Shown here piece by piece: positions 1 through 11,340 of a stretch of 64,000 nt of DNA. Every line of letters starts with the position of its first letter. Position 1 is the stretch's first letter. The position numbers were made by a program, and so were the translations under genes. This DNA comes from Erodium maritimum (taxonomy: Eukaryota > Streptophyta > Magnoliopsida > Geraniales > Geraniaceae). A model generated the notes under the pieces. That model was not told the origin of the DNA, ran no database searches, and saw only the letters and a program-made list of their open reading frames with translations. Location of the stretch: assembly GCA_963921825.1 (NCBI GenBank), contig OY997589.1:85544523-85608522 (forward strand). Direction: 5' to 3'.

Positions 1-213
1 TTATATATATATTGTCCACGTGTCAACATCTGGTGCGCTCTGCTGACATCACTTTGGGGGGATCATGTGGCTCTCATGGGTTCGTAGTTTGCACAATAAG
101 GGGGGGTTTGTACCTGATACCAATCCTATATATATATATATATATACGTATAGAGTTTCAATACATCATTTGTATAATTTTATGTACTATTTATGATACA
201 GCTTGAAGAAGAT
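1..213. other. Unassigned edge sequence with a TA microsatellite
   Basis: No coding signal is visible. A TA dinucleotide run lies at about 127-147. The sequence starts inside the window edge, so any element present is cut. Confidence 0.4.
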
Positions 214-227
214 GACTATAATGTATT

Positions 228-1586
228 ATTTTTTTTGAAGAAGCAAGTGAATTTATTTATGCTCTTTAGAATCTGAGAAAGATTCAAGAGAGAGGAGGAG
301 AGTACCTCCCAAGTAACCAAACACAACTAACAACCCAACTATGGGTGAAACAAACCAGATTACAGACTCTTGAGTAGCTAGATTTTCCAGACAGTAAGAC
401 CAAAACCCAACCAGGGGTGAATACAAACCGAAAACAAAGACTCTAAATAGCCACAATTCCACAAGATAAGAACACAAAAATAAGAGTCGGAAGCACAATA
501 GGCAAAATCAACATAAGAGAAACATAAGGTCATGTGCTTTGATCCACCCTCGAGCCAAATGCTGCTGTGAGACTGAAAACTTCTCGAGAAACCAACAACG
601 AACCAGAAGGGCACACTGGCCACACGAAACTGTTCCTCCACCGGACAGTAACAGTAACACCAGACCCAGCACCACCGACGCTGCCAAAGGCTCCCCCAAA
701 GGTCCTCAACCAATAATACCCTCACCAGCCCAAAATACCAAAGAGGTGTCTTGCCACCGGCCAACACCGGAAAAAGCCCAAAACAGGGAGCTGAGACAAA
801 AAACATCCCCTATCCTTCCAACAAACGCTTCCAACCCACACATCCTAATCAAAAAATTCTTCAACACAAGCTATAGGCTTAACCACTCCACGCTGGCCAG
901 CACCAACCGTGAAGCCCCGTCCTCAACAGGACACGGGGAACCGAAGACTAATTGAAAGGAGGTAGGAACAAGTGATGAACGAAGGAAGAGGTGTTGAAAG
1001 AGAAGTCATACCAAAAACTGATAGACCAAACTCGTCCATGAGGGAATCGGCGAGGGGGAAGCCATTCAAACCCAAAAGTACTCCCACCAACGAAATCTCC
1101 CAGTGAGCTTTTCCAATCTCAGAGAATCCAGCCAGGAAACTCTTCCCACGAAGAAAGGAAGTCGGTCCACCAAAGAAACCTCCCGCGAAGGAGTAGCCAA
1201 TCGATCTGAACATGCAGCAAGAGGACAAGCCCCAATAAAAACAAAAGTCTCTGATCGGCTCCGATTAAGACTGGATCCACCATGAATCTCTCTTGAGAAA
1301 CATCTCCCACCATGAATCTGAGGATTCTAAACGAAGAAAACACAGAGATCTGATGTCTAAAGCCGAAGCGGTGTCAGAGGGTAGGAGTTACGAACTTGGA
1401 GAGGAGGAGAGGAGAGGGAAAAGTGGCTAGAAAGGGAAGTAGGGAAGAAAGACGAGCAAGGAGAACCCTCGCCGACAACGATCAGAACCGAGGTCTTGGC
1501 CATCACCGGCGAGATCGGAGAAGGAGGGTGGGCGGCGGCTCTGTAGCAAAGCTAGGGTTTTTTGAACAGGGAGAGAAAAAAGAAGC
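228..1586 (-). mobile_element. LINE-like retroposon, about 1.36 kb, no recognisable ORF
   Basis: On the plus strand the element opens with a T run (228-236), which is the poly(A) tail of a minus-strand insertion. It ends in a T- and GA-rich segment that reads as an AAACCCTAGC-type 5' leader on the minus strand. A 14-bp target-site duplication flanks it: GACTATAATGTATT at 214-227 and GACTGTAATGTATT at 1587-1600, one mismatch. Long duplication plus poly(A) is the signature of target-primed reverse transcription by LINE machinery. The open frames inside show no known domain, so it is probably a non-autonomous copy. Confidence 0.75.
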
Positions 1587-1600
1587 GACTGTAATGTATT

Positions 1601-1880
1601 TGATTATTAAATATTGTCCTACCATATCATGTGAGCCACTCTTCAATGTATAGTATTCGTTACAACAAGCGCACTTTCATGGCATCGGTGAATATGATTC
1701 AACGCATTCATGTTTGGTTGGTGGATGAGCCAAAAAAAAATATCTTGCTTGGCATGACATTGTTGGGCATGAATGTGGAGAATATGAGTTGAGAACAAGG
1801 GTAGTTTTGGAAATTAATAAATTAACTATATTGTTAAAGTGGTTCAAGCTAATAGTATTAATTGTAGGTTTTTCAAAATT
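1601..1880. other. Unassigned spacer
   Basis: AT-rich DNA between two retroposons. I see no gene, RNA or repeat that I can name. Confidence 0.3.
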
Positions 1881-1896
1881 AAGATTTATATAGTTG

Positions 1897-2869
1897 AACG
1901 TAAAAACGCTCTGAACGAACCCTATGGTTTCCTCTCATAATCCCAAGGGGTGTAACTCACTGTCGTCGGTCAACGCTTGATCGACGTGGTTCCGCTTACT
2001 GCTCGTCACAGACGCCCTACTCCTTCCTTCTGCAGCGCCGCAGCCACCCCCGTCCACCACCGTCAGTGGTCTCGTGTTTCTGTCGATCACTTTCGACGCC
2101 ACGACGACTCCGCGCGCGTCCTATCGCCTTTGCCAGCCCAGGTCAACGTCGCCGATGGCCGTGATCGTCCTTGTGGTCCCGACGGCCTCACACACACCCC
2201 GTCGGCCAATCAGGCAACCCCGTCTCGTCCGAAATCAACCATGGCAGCCATGGCACCCGAACGCTCTCCCCGACCGTCCTTGCTCCTACGATCGGTCAAG
2301 TCATGGGCATCTGGTCTGAGTCAACGACGGGGCAAAGCTCGCCGCCATCACCCCAGGCGACGGGATCGTCCTCGGGACGTCGGAATAATGCAACATGAGG
2401 GTCACGACATATTTCACGCCGTCGTTCTGGTCCGGGGTCCACAGACGGAGGCGTCTCAGCCTCCTTCGAAAGAATGAGAAGACCCGGCAGGGTGGGAGGG
2501 CCCGTCTACGGACTATACCCACAGACCCGGAACTACCAGTGTTGGGGAGTCTAAGGAAATCCACATTCAAGGCACTACTTTCGGTCTCTTTTAGGTCTGC
2601 TTTTTTCTTCTTTCTAGGCCGAATAAGTTTTTGGCTAGGTTGGTTTAGGACATTGATTTTCTTTATGCCTCGTTGTTTTGAGACGTCGGTAAGGGGATGT
2701 CCTCAGTTTATTGTCTACGATATCAAGTAGGCTATCTTTATGGGTCCATGAGCACTAGGCTTGCTACGGTTGGCCCGGACAAATATCTGAAACCCTGGGC
2801 GGTTACGCTCTACCTTGTATGGTTTCTTTTTTGCAGTAATGCACTTGCTCGGTTACCCGTTTCAAAAAA
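1897..2869 (+). mobile_element. ORF1-remnant LINE-type retroposon without reverse transcriptase
   Basis: A GC-rich 5' half holds an open frame (1977-2477) ending QPPSKE, which resembles the PRQEE-type ORF1 end of the retroposon at 40.7-42.8 kb. A U-rich 3' tail follows, ending ACCCGTTTC plus A8, and the 42.8-kb copy has a related 3' end. Flanking duplications read AAGATTTATATAGTTG (1881-1896) and AAGATATATATATAGTTG (2870-2887), differing by TA slippage. No reverse transcriptase lies between the ORF1-like part and the tail. Start and family are inferred. Confidence 0.55.
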
Positions 2870-2887
2870 AAGATATATATATAGTTG

Positions 2888-3316
2888 CGGTTGTTTAAAT
2901 ATTTGATCATTAAGTAGTTGAAAGCCAGATTAGAGTTTTGTATTTTAACATGCGTTTTTATGAACACATATGTTTATAGGACTAAAATATCAGTAATCGG
3001 CGGTAAAAAGCAGGTGTTTTGTATATTTCAGTGAAATCGGAGCGGATGAAGCTGAAACGTCGGTAGGAAGGGGCGACGTTTAGGTAACGACAATATCAAT
3101 ACTGCCGCATAGAATCGTTGACACCTATGGATATATTTGTCTTGACCAATACTTGACCCTTGTTTAAATAATTTTTTTTATGTTGGAATAAACAAAAATT
3201 AATTGGTAAATGGTCTACAAGTAGTATAAATTGACATGTTCATAAACACAAAAATCACAACTTTTGATTCTACTCTCCCAACCTCACATTCTTCTAATCT
3301 CTACTTCTTTAATTTA
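2888..3316. other. Upstream region of the Harbinger transposase remnant
   Basis: Non-coding and AT-rich. A TATA-like GTATAAA lies at about 3224-3230, roughly 90 bp before the transposase-side ATG at 3317, and could be its old promoter. Terminal inverted repeats were not found. Confidence 0.35.
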
Positions 3317-4625
3317 ATGGCGAGCATTTCCGATCTACGTTTCACGCTTCTCACCAATCAGAGGCAGCTCGAGCGAATATTGGAATTTAATAAAAAATAA
3401 CATCACCAATCCATTTGAAGTTCAAAGTTTATATTGTCGAGTCATGAACCAAGCACCTCCAGCGCAACTACGTCCGAAGAAATGGTACTTCAAGAGAGAC
3501 CGCGTGGTTGGGCAGGAACATTTAATGCGTAACTATTTGTGTAACTCCCCAATTTACAACGAGTTACAATTTCTTCGTCGTTTCCAAATGTCAAAAAATG
3601 TGTTCACGCGTATTGTACGTGAATTGGAAGAAAATGATGCATACTTTAAGCAAGGCATGGACGACTTGGGACATGTATCATTCCCTCCTTATAAAAAATG
3701 TATTGCAGTCATTAGACAATTTAAGTTATGAAACTTCAGTTGATGGCATTGACGAGTATTTGAGAATGGGCGAGAACACAACTGTTGATTGTGTTACAAA
3801 ATTTTGCAAGGCAATAATTGGGTGCTTGGCTAGACCTATCTATGAAAGCCTACTCAGGCTGATATGAATCACATATTAGCGGCGAATACGACATGTGGAT
3901 TCCCCGGGATGTTGGTCGTCTTGACTGTATGCACTAGGAGTGGAAGAACTTGCCGACAAAATTGAAAGGAGTTGAGGAGGGATCACGGTAACAGACCGAC
4001 AATGATGCTCGAGGCCGTTGTCAAGCTGGACTTGTGTATTTGGCATGCATTTTTTTGGCATGATGGGTTCAAATAACAGTACAAATGTGCTTAACCAATA
4101 AAGGTTATTCTCGGACATCGTCAATGGTTGGAAACCATCGGTCACTTACACAGTAAAGAGGCACAAGTGCAATTTTTCTTATTATTTGGCGGATGGTATT
4201 TACCCTTCGTGACCAGTGTTTATGAAAAAAATTCGGTTGGCTCAACTTCCAAAGCAAAAGAAATTTAATGTTCTCCAAGAAGCCAGCATGAAGGATGTTG
4301 AACGAGCATTTGAGGTCCTCCAAGCCTGATTTCACATTATCATTCGTCCGAGTCGAATGTGGAAGCCCTCGTCATTTGGACTAATCATAAATGCATGTGT
4401 TATCATACACAATATGATTGTCAAAACATAACGTCGTACGTATATAGATTAAATTGAACAAATAGAAGAAGATGGGTCAAACGAGCCAAGATTCATGTTA
4501 GGATCCTTCGTCCCAGTCTATGTCATACTAGCAAACAACGAAAGGATCCACAATCAACATGCTCATAACGTATTGTAAACAGACATCGTCGAGCACGTTT
4601 GGAATCTTTTTAGGGAGCATAATTG
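3317..4625 (+). pseudogene. PIF/Harbinger (DDE_4, ALP1-like) transposase, decayed
   Basis: The family encodes a nuclear DDE transposase that needs a Myb-like ORF1 partner. Pieces appear in family order across three frames: FQMSKNVFTRIV and YKKCIAVIR (about 3575-3720), ETSVDGIDEYLRMGE and KFCKAIIG (3730-3830), a degraded catalytic core, FGMMGSNNSTNVLN (about 4055-4090), VTYTVK and YYLADGIYPSW (4140-4210), QLPKQKKFNVLQEASMKDVE (4245-4305), INACVIIHNMIV (4385-4425), then a C-terminal tail to 4625. At least one frameshift near 3725 and several stops make it non-functional. The short frame from ATG 3317 may be an old N-terminus. Confidence 0.85.
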
Positions 4626-6244
4626 ATTCGTATTCATTGTATGCTCTTTATTTCTAATTTTCTATTTTTCAAATTGTCGTTGTTGGTTGTCAACGTGATG
4701 GTTTTCCGATTTCTTTATATAGAGTGGTCTTTCCCTTTTATATATTTGGATTTAATTTTTTTTTATATTAGCCACTTTTTAGCCAACACTTGTCTATTGC
4801 ACTGCAAATGACATTGTATTAGCTAGGTTATAAGAAAGAGATGAAAACTGTTTTCTCCATTTAGCCTCAATCATTCAAGCCTTAACCAGGCATAAGGACT
4901 ACAAATGCACTTAGAGGTGAGGAGAATTATTTAAAATAAGATTTTTCCCTATATAAAAAAACGGACGTGTTAAGAGCGAATTAGATATATAGAAATAAAT
5001 TAATAATTTTATACAGTAGGATTTGAACTCGAATGGTTTTGATACCATATTAGAGGACCATAAGTGTTCTATAGGTAAACAATAAAAATAATAAACTACT
5101 CATTATTATTTGAGTTATGATATTTATCCATTATGGCATTTATTTGTTAAATTCTAAATGGAGAGATGTGACTCATGAACAATCACTTCCATCTGTTATA
5201 TAAATCATTCATTTTTGTTCAGCAAATATTATCTCATTTTTGTACATAGAAAGGTTTATAGTTTAACAGTATTGTATCCTGAAGGATATGCCCGATATAA
5301 TGAGGGCATAAATTCCATACGGAAAGACGATATCAACGCCTTACTATAACTCTGTATATCCTCCTATTCTAACAACAAACATGACACATATGACAAGTAT
5401 ACTGAAACATTTGAGGATGAGCGAATGTTGATTAAAAAAAATAGTTGATTTAGGGTCGTACGAGGATGATTGGTGTTGTGTATCTCGCTGGTGTTGGTCG
5501 TCGATGAGATGTTTTATTGGGGTCGATCTCTTCCGTAACAGTTGAGGGTTGGGATTTTGAGCCAATATGCTTAAGTGGTGTTGATGGTGTGTGGGATTGG
5601 CGTGTGTTGCTGGTGCTGGCGATCCTTTTGCGTTTATAAGGTGTTTACTTCGACATAATCTGACTGTCTTTCCCCAACGAGCTTCGGTCGGAGCGGTAGT
5701 CCCGATGTTCAACGGTTTCTATTTGACGGGCGTCGCTTGGAGTTCTAAGGTTCACACATAGTTTGGTCTTTCAAAGAATCGGTTGTTGATATGTTATTTA
5801 GTTTAATTTGTATCGAGTTTGGAAGTTAAGGGTTATTTTAGGTTATTCTTGTTGTCATGTTGGTTGGCTCATGTCTTTTTCCTTGTCAAGCTAGTTAGTT
5901 GGGTTGACTTGCAATTGTTTTGGTATATAAGTCGGGCCAAATATGTACCTGTTTGATGAGTTTGTTGATTTTCAATAAGCTCGGTACTCTTTGTTTTTCT
6001 CTCGAAAGAACTCGAGTTCTACATAAGAATAAAATTAATTAGAGAAGTTTAATATAATCCTATTTCAAAACGAGAGAAAGAAAAAGTCTACAAAAAACAG
6101 GCTGAAACGGAACTACAAGATATCTAACATAGATACCCTAACAGAACTAGAAAAACAAAAACGGTACAAAAAAACGATATAAAAACACAACCGCCTCCCA
6201 ACAATCGACTTAAAAATAACCGATAAAAAGCAATCGACTTAATA
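4626..6244. other. Non-coding stretch with possible TRIM and retroposon remnants
   Basis: No gene is supported. At about 5045-5058 the minus strand reads TGGTATCAAAACC, close to an initiator-tRNA-Met primer binding site, so 4990-5100 could be a TRIM/LTR fragment. The segment 5440-5990 is G/T-rich and resembles a retroposon 3' tail, but has no poly(A) or duplication that I can define. The segment 6010-6244 is the likely 3' UTR of the transporter gene. Confidence 0.35.
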
Positions 6245-7651
6245 TTATTCAACTTCCTCCGAATCATCACCATCTCCTCTTCCAAAACTATTAAACTCAA
6301 ACCACATTCTAGACCTACACAAGTCCATAAAGAAGAACCAACCAACCCCAAAAACAGTGAGCACAAAGCTAATCAAATAAACAGTCTTGGTAGCCACAGC
6401 CATCACAAATCCCAAAAACACAGACGGCACCAAACACACAAGAACAAGCCATGGCAGCTCCAAAGGAACTCTAAACGGCCTCTTCACATCCCCAAACCTC
6501 CTCCTCAGCCACAGAAACGACCCAAACTCCAAAAACATCGCCAAACTATACAAAAAATTCACAGTATAGATGATATCATCAAAACCCATGAAGGCCACAA
6601 CAACAGAGATCAATGTCGAGATCGAGATCCCGACCCAAGGCGTGTCGAACCACGACGATCGAGCCCCGAAACGCTTCGGCAAAACCCCCAAATCCGCCAT
6701 GCCGAGGAGCTGGTAAGCGCAGCTGCTGAGCTGAGCTTCGTAGAGTCCGATCACGGAGCAAATTGCTCCGATTTCGACCCAGATCTTGAGCCATTTCCCG
6801 GCGATGAGGTCGGCGATCTCCGCGAACGACCCGTCGAACCATTGGGTCTGGTCGAGAGGGATGGCTCCGGTGGCGGCGAGGAGAGGGATGAAGTAGCCCA
6901 AACAGCAGAGAAGTCCGGCGAAGAACAGAGCTCTCGGGAAGTTTTTTTGGGGGTTTTGGATCTCGCCGGCGAGAGTGCTCGCACTGTCCCAGAAATTCAA
7001 ATTCCAGAAGAGGGTATTGAAGAACAGGGTCCAATTTTTCTGGGTTCCGCTCTGGCCGAGGCTGAGCCACCTCGCCGGAGAAATTTTCGGGATGGAGACG
7101 ACGGTGAGAGCCAAAAATGGGGAAAGGGTGAAAACCCCCAAACAAATCGCGGTGTAGCCGACGATGGTGAGCCCGATGTAGTTGAGGAGGGACATGAAGA
7201 GGGTCGAGAGGAGAATCGCGAGGTAGCGAGGTACGCCGGAGGAGAGAATCGGGATCGCGAGCTCGAGGTAGTCGATGCAGAGGGCGGGGAAGGAGGCGAG
7301 GTTGATGACGCCGGTGAAGAACTTCCAGGAACCCATTAAGGAGCCCCAGAAAGGGCCGAAGGCTTTGTGGGTCCAGATTACGAATCCGCCGTTGCCGGGG
7401 AAGGCGGTGGCGAGCTCGGCGGTGATTAGGGCCTCCGGGAGGCTCCAGAGGAAGGGGAAGATGAGGAAGCCGAGGAGGGAGAGTAAAGGGCCGGCGGCGC
7501 CGACGGTGGATTCCTCGCCGTAGGGGCCTCCGGAGACTTCGAAGTAGATGAGGAAGATGAGAGGGAGGAGGGAGAGCTTCTTATTGGGTGGCGGGTTGTG
7601 GCGGAGGAGGAGGTGGTCGGATTGGGAAGTGGTGGTTTCCGGCGAGGCCAT
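6245..7651 (-). CDS. Polyamine uptake transporter (PUT/LAT family), single exon
   Basis: The 468-residue product is a multi-pass membrane amino acid/polyamine permease of the APC superfamily. Plant PUT proteins are proton-coupled importers of polyamines and paraquat. The N-terminal family signature [12 protein letters not shown] is present near residue 40, followed by about twelve hydrophobic segments, [14 protein letters not shown] (about 220-235) and [16 protein letters not shown] (about 300-315). The tail is acidic (DGDDSEEVE). Length and the intron-free structure fit the family; it most resembles the At3g13620 type. The ATG at 7651 is chosen because the conserved region begins within 40 residues. 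There are no frameshifts. The natural upstream region is interrupted only 77 bp from the ATG by the Harbinger-type element at 7728-10001, so its promoter may be altered. Substrate is inferred from family. Confidence 0.93.
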   Translation of the reverse strand: MASPETTTSQSDHLLLRHNPPPNKKLSLLPLIFLIYFEVSGGPYGEESTVGAAGPLLSLLGFLIFPFLWSLPEALITAELATAFPGNGGFVIWTHKAFGPFWGSLMGSWKFFTGVINLASFPALCIDYLELAIPILSSGVPRYLAILLSTLFMSLLNYIGLTIVGYTAICLGVFTLSPFLALTVVSIPKISPARWLSLGQSGTQKNWTLFFNTLFWNLNFWDSASTLAGEIQNPQKNFPRALFFAGLLCCLGYFIPLLAATGAIPLDQTQWFDGSFAEIADLIAGKWLKIWVEIGAICSVIGLYEAQLSSCAYQLLGMADLGVLPKRFGARSSWFDTPWVGISISTLISVVVAFMGFDDIIYTVNFLYSLAMFLEFGSFLWLRRRFGDVKRPFRVPLELPWLVLVCLVPSVFLGFVMAVATKTVYLISFVLTVFGVGWFFFMDLCRSRMWFEFNSFGRGDGDDSEEVE

Positions 7652-7724
7652 GGTGGGTTTGAGGAGGTGTGACTGTTGGATGGTTCGAAAATTAGTTGAA
7701 AGATAGACATTTTTATGTTGGTTG

Positions 7725-10004
7725 GTAGAGCATGTACAACAGAAAAGACATTGGTCAGGGAGTGAGAGTGTATACCTTGTGTTGACTGGACAAAAGTCAG
7801 GAGTGGGAGTGCAGAATAGTGGGTGTTTTGCAACAGTGCTGAACCTTGAGGTCCTGGGAGTGCAGAACAGTGCTGACTGGATTATTAATTTGTTATTTTC
7901 CTGTTTTATTTAATTCGTTATCAGAAACCGTTTAATTTAGTCATAATTTAAACAATTTTAGAAATAAATAATTAAAGACAATCAATAATTAATAAATTCA
8001 ACACGAATAGAAATGAACTTCTTATTTTATTCAATCCATTTTAATACAACCCAAAACAAAATACAAGTTCAAGATGTTCCGGCGTCATCTGGTGGTGGGG
8101 GTTGTTTTCGAAGATCTTCAATTTGGGCTTCAAGGCTACTGATGAGTCTTCGCACTTGGGTCTTGCAAAACTTATGCTCTTCCAACTTGTCTTCGTCGTA
8201 GGAAGATGTGTCCTTCTCCACCAGTGTCTTGTAATAAATGATGTTTGATTCCCACTGTTGGGTTAATGAGTGCATGAGGCGATGTGCTTCTACAATTTGT
8301 TCGCGACGTGAACGTTCAGCATCCACCCGTGATTTTTCCAGCTCGACGAAGGCAGACATTTGGGCCGTGAGGACGACCCCCTTCTTTGCGGCCTTCGCTG
8401 CCTTCTTCCCTTGCGGTCGGCGAGGGGGACTTGGGTCGGCCTCAGGGGATGGGGGTGTGTCGCTGAGAGGGACCTGAGTCCCCTCGTAGTTCTCGCTTCC
8501 TCCCCATTCTGGTGGTTGGGACTCACCACTGAGAGGTGTGCCCTCCTCCCCTGTGCTTGTGGGTGGGGTTGAGATGTAAGCCCCAGCCTCATCCAACCGC
8601 TGTCGTTGTTGGCGTACTTGACGGCGGACAGTTCCCATTGTGCCCTCCTCGGCACTGAACTTCTCATTGCCATCGAGCCTCCAGACCCAATGATCCAGGT
8701 CGAACTTTAGTGGGTGGTCACCCACTTTCCCATCTTTCTCCCACATTTCCTTCGCACGTCTCAAGTGCTCGTCGTCGTTTGCGCCGCTCGCCTTCTCGTC
8801 CCTTGACCTCTTCAAATAGCCGAGCATCCTCCTTGTCTGGCTTGAACCTCTAAGCCAACGTTTCTTGATGGCTTCCCAGCGGCGAGGTGGGTAACGGCTC
8901 TGGTCGTTGTATTTCCTCTGCACTGAGCACCAGAATGTGTTGCCGGTTTGCGAGTTGCCCTTGACGCCGTCTCTTGATGTTGCTAACCAGCAAGTTATGA
9001 GCCAGTTGTCCTCCTCCTTGCTGAATGGCCGACCATCCGCCTCTGGTTCTACCGGTTGGTCTCGGGGTTGGCCTCGGGCAGGGGCTCGGGCTCGGGCTCG
9101 GCCAGGGGCTCGGCCTCGTCGTTGGGAAGAGGATGGTTGGGGGGTTTCTATGTCGGGTAGTGGATGACCCTCGTAGTTGTAGAATTGGGGTCCCATGCCC
9201 CATTGTGATTGTGACTCTGGTGGGGGCATGTTCCATTGTTCTGGTGGGGGCATGTTCCATTGTGATTGCACTTGAAACCCTTGTGGGGGCAGTTGGAACC
9301 CTGGCGCCATTTGGTAATGTGGGTTACTGGTTTGCCCTGACAAAAATATTTATACATTAAATTAAGTGCTCAAAAATTTAATACAACAAAAATTATACAT
9401 TAAATCAAGTGCTCAAAAATAAAATAAGTGCAAATAATTAATCAAAAAAATGAATACAATGCATTAATACAATAAAATAAGTTTGCACTAACCTGAACTC
9501 GACCCCGGGTTCGAGCTTGGGGAGTGGGAGCGAGGGCCCGTCAGAATGTCTCCGAAACCTCGTGCCAGTTCGTCCGGGGTGAATTCTCGTTCGTCCCCAA
9601 ATGAGTGTGCACGAGACCCAGCGTCGCCCGACATTTTTCGCGAGAATAATTGAAACGAGAGAGGAGAAGTTGGGAAGGAGAGAGTGAAGTTGGATAGTTG
9701 AAGTAGGAAGTGGTGTGGAAAATATGAGAGGAAAGGGGTATTTATAGCGTTTTATTTGGTGATTTTTGAATTAAAAAAAAAAAAACTAGCCGTTTGAGGT
9801 GCAACGGTCGGGACACGTGGCACGCCCACAGGCTGCCAGCGCAGCTGGAGCGCGCAGGCGCGTCCAACGCGCTCGGCCAGCGATTGCGGAGCGGGAGCGG
9901 GAGCGGGACCGGGATTTTGGGCGTCTGCAGTGGACCAGCCAGCGGGGAACGTTCCCGGAACGCGCGAAATGGGGCGCGGGCGCACTCCGTTGTTCTTGCT
10001 CTTA
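7725..10004. mobile_element. PIF/Harbinger-type element carrying only ORF1 (7728-10001)
   Basis: The left end GAGCATGTACAACAG (from 7728) and the right end, read inward on the minus strand as GAGCAAGAACAACGG (from 10001), match at 12 of 15 positions. Flanking trinucleotides are GTA (7725-7727) and TTA (10002-10004), an imperfect copy of the TTA/TAA duplication typical of this superfamily. The 2,274-bp interior contains the intact ORF1 gene at 8069-9634 and a GC-rich right arm, and no transposase. It is therefore a non-autonomous derivative, or an ORF1-only lineage, that would need transposase in trans. Confidence 0.7.
8069..9634 (-). CDS. Harbinger ORF1 / Myb-SANT-like protein with NAM-associated C-terminus, two exons
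   Basis: Exon 1 runs 9634-9493 from ATG and exon 2 runs 9336-8069. Donor CAG/GTTAGT and acceptor TTTGTCAG/GG join in frame, giving 469 residues. A start inside the exon-2 frame alone would need TTG, so the spliced start is preferred. The N-terminus is rich in Gln, Pro and Met; an Arg/Ala/Gly-rich linker follows. A trihelix/SANT-like region has W and basic residues (KEEDNWLITCWL, RRWEAIKKRWL). The C-terminal part is NAM-associated and charged, with a coiled-coil-like end (DEDKLEEHKF, LISSLEAQIEDLRK). Such proteins are the DNA-binding ORF1 partner of Harbinger transposase, and plants also keep domesticated relatives. The frame is fully open. It lies inside matching terminal repeats, which favours a transposon protein. 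Confidence 0.82.
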
Positions 10005-10225
10005 CTAACCGTCAGTCTAATACCAGTCTATTAAAATCATATTTATTTACTCTTGTGAACTTTATGTTTCTTATGAAAATTAAAAATATCTAAAATATCT
10101 TTATAAATAAAAAGTAGAACAAAGATATTTTTTAATCTTTCAATTTGATTTAGGACATTTTTTTTGTACTTATGATTTTAATCTAAGTTATTGTTAAAAC
10201 ATGTGATCTGATACTTATCACAAAG
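10002..10225. other. AT-rich segment, possible MYB intron remnant
   Basis: Directly upstream of the MYB exon fragment and ending in an AAAG acceptor-like sequence. It may be the old second intron of that MYB gene. It also marks where the region upstream of the transporter resumes after the Harbinger element. Confidence 0.3.
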
Positions 10226-10561
10226 GTGGTCGAAGATAGCGCAACATCTTCCTGGGAGGACGGACAACGAGATCAAAAACTACTAGAGCACGAGGGTGCC
10301 GAGGCAGGCAAGGCAGCTGAACATGGAGTCTAGTAGCAAGAGGTTCCTCGAAGCAATCAGGTGTTTCTGGGCTCCGAGGTTGCTTCACAACATGAACCAA
10401 TCCGAATCTTCGGACACAACCATGAACTTCCTCAATTATGTATCTTACGAACCTTACTCCGATCACTCCACTCCACTCCACCAGCCATCTTCAACCTCTC
10501 CAACGACAACAACAACACATACGACTTCAAGGATTGTTCAAGTAATGTACTTGGTTTTTGA
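10226..10561 (+). pseudogene. R2R3-MYB transcription factor, third-exon fragment
   Basis: The translation begins at the typical R3 exon boundary (WSKIAQHLPGRTDNEIKNY), then a TAG stop where the family has Trp, then RQARQLNMESSSKRFLEAIR and CFWAPRLL, then a low-complexity Ser/Thr tail. The pattern fits the MYB62/116/78/108-like subgroup. Exons 1 and 2 are absent. The fragment ends where minus-strand Copia integrase sequence begins at about 10562. It cannot make a DNA-binding MYB. Confidence 0.8.
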
Positions 10562-10840
10562 ACTTTCTTGAATTCCTTGCAAGCGCTGTCCTTGCTTCTT
10601 ATCAAGGCAATCCACATGAGTCGTGATAAAATTATGAATCATGAGAAAAAATACATGTTCCCAGATGATGTTTTGAAAGATATAGGTCTACATAGGTCTA
10701 CGTGAACCAGCTCCAAAGGTTTGCAAGCCCGAAACTACGATTTCTTTGGAAATGGAGCTCTCCCATGCTTTCCTACCACGCAGGCATCACACATTTGATC
10801 TACGAGTTCAATTGAAGGAAGCCATCTTACCATATTCATC
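10562..10840 (-). pseudogene. Copia integrase N-terminal part
   Basis: Motifs in order are LPSIELVDQMCDACVVGK, GRAPFPKK, FRACKPLELVHVDL, RPISFKTSSGNMYF and MWIALIRSKD. Two in-frame stops are present. The rest of the integrase core is lost at the MYB junction. Confidence 0.8.
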
Positions 10841-11340
10841 TTCACTGTCACGCCCCAAATCCGATTTAGCCCGGACTCGAGACGTGACCAAAGATTTACA
10901 GTAAAACAAGAATAATAAAATAAAAATAAGTTTTCAAATGATATAAAAACTTCAAAGTGTAAGAGTCACAACTCAATAATAAGTACGTAATCCAACATAA
11001 AAAGGTGCACGTCTCTAAAATTAGCTAAACCCTCACAGCTCCCATGCTCCGAGAGTCCGGCTAAAACTGTTCCCGCTCAACACCTGAAACACCACAAAGA
11101 CAGGAGGGGTGAGCTTACGCTCAGTAGGGAAAATGCATAACCAGGTTACCCTTTTAGTTTAACAAATAGGACTTCACGATTTTAGTGCTAAACTCAAATA
11201 CGAAGAACTACGAATACATTGAAAAGCAGGTGTAAAACGAGTGTTTAACAATCACAAAGAGTCAACAATAGTCGTACGAATATAAAGGAATTAATGCATT
11301 TCTTAAATACTCAATAGAAGATAGAACATTCAAGTAATTC

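Noticed and set aside
378..955. Open frames inside the first retroposon
   Set aside because: Cys/Trp-rich or low-complexity frames on both strands without domains, in an element that appears non-coding.
5000..5065. tRNA-like sequence on the minus strand
   Set aside because: Only a primer-binding-site-like and B-box-like stretch is present; no cloverleaf can be drawn.
6579..7523. Several long plus- and minus-strand open frames overlapping the transporter
   Set aside because: They are GC-rich shadows of the transporter reading frame. Only the 468-residue frame has family motifs and membrane segments.
9337..9343. Start of ORF1 at 9343
   Set aside because: That codon is TTG and lies in the intron's acceptor region. 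An upstream ATG exon splices in frame.
8238..9360. Open frames on the plus strand and in another minus frame over the Harbinger ORF1
   Set aside because: They are antisense or off-frame shadows of the ORF1 coding sequence with low-complexity Arg/Pro/Gly content.
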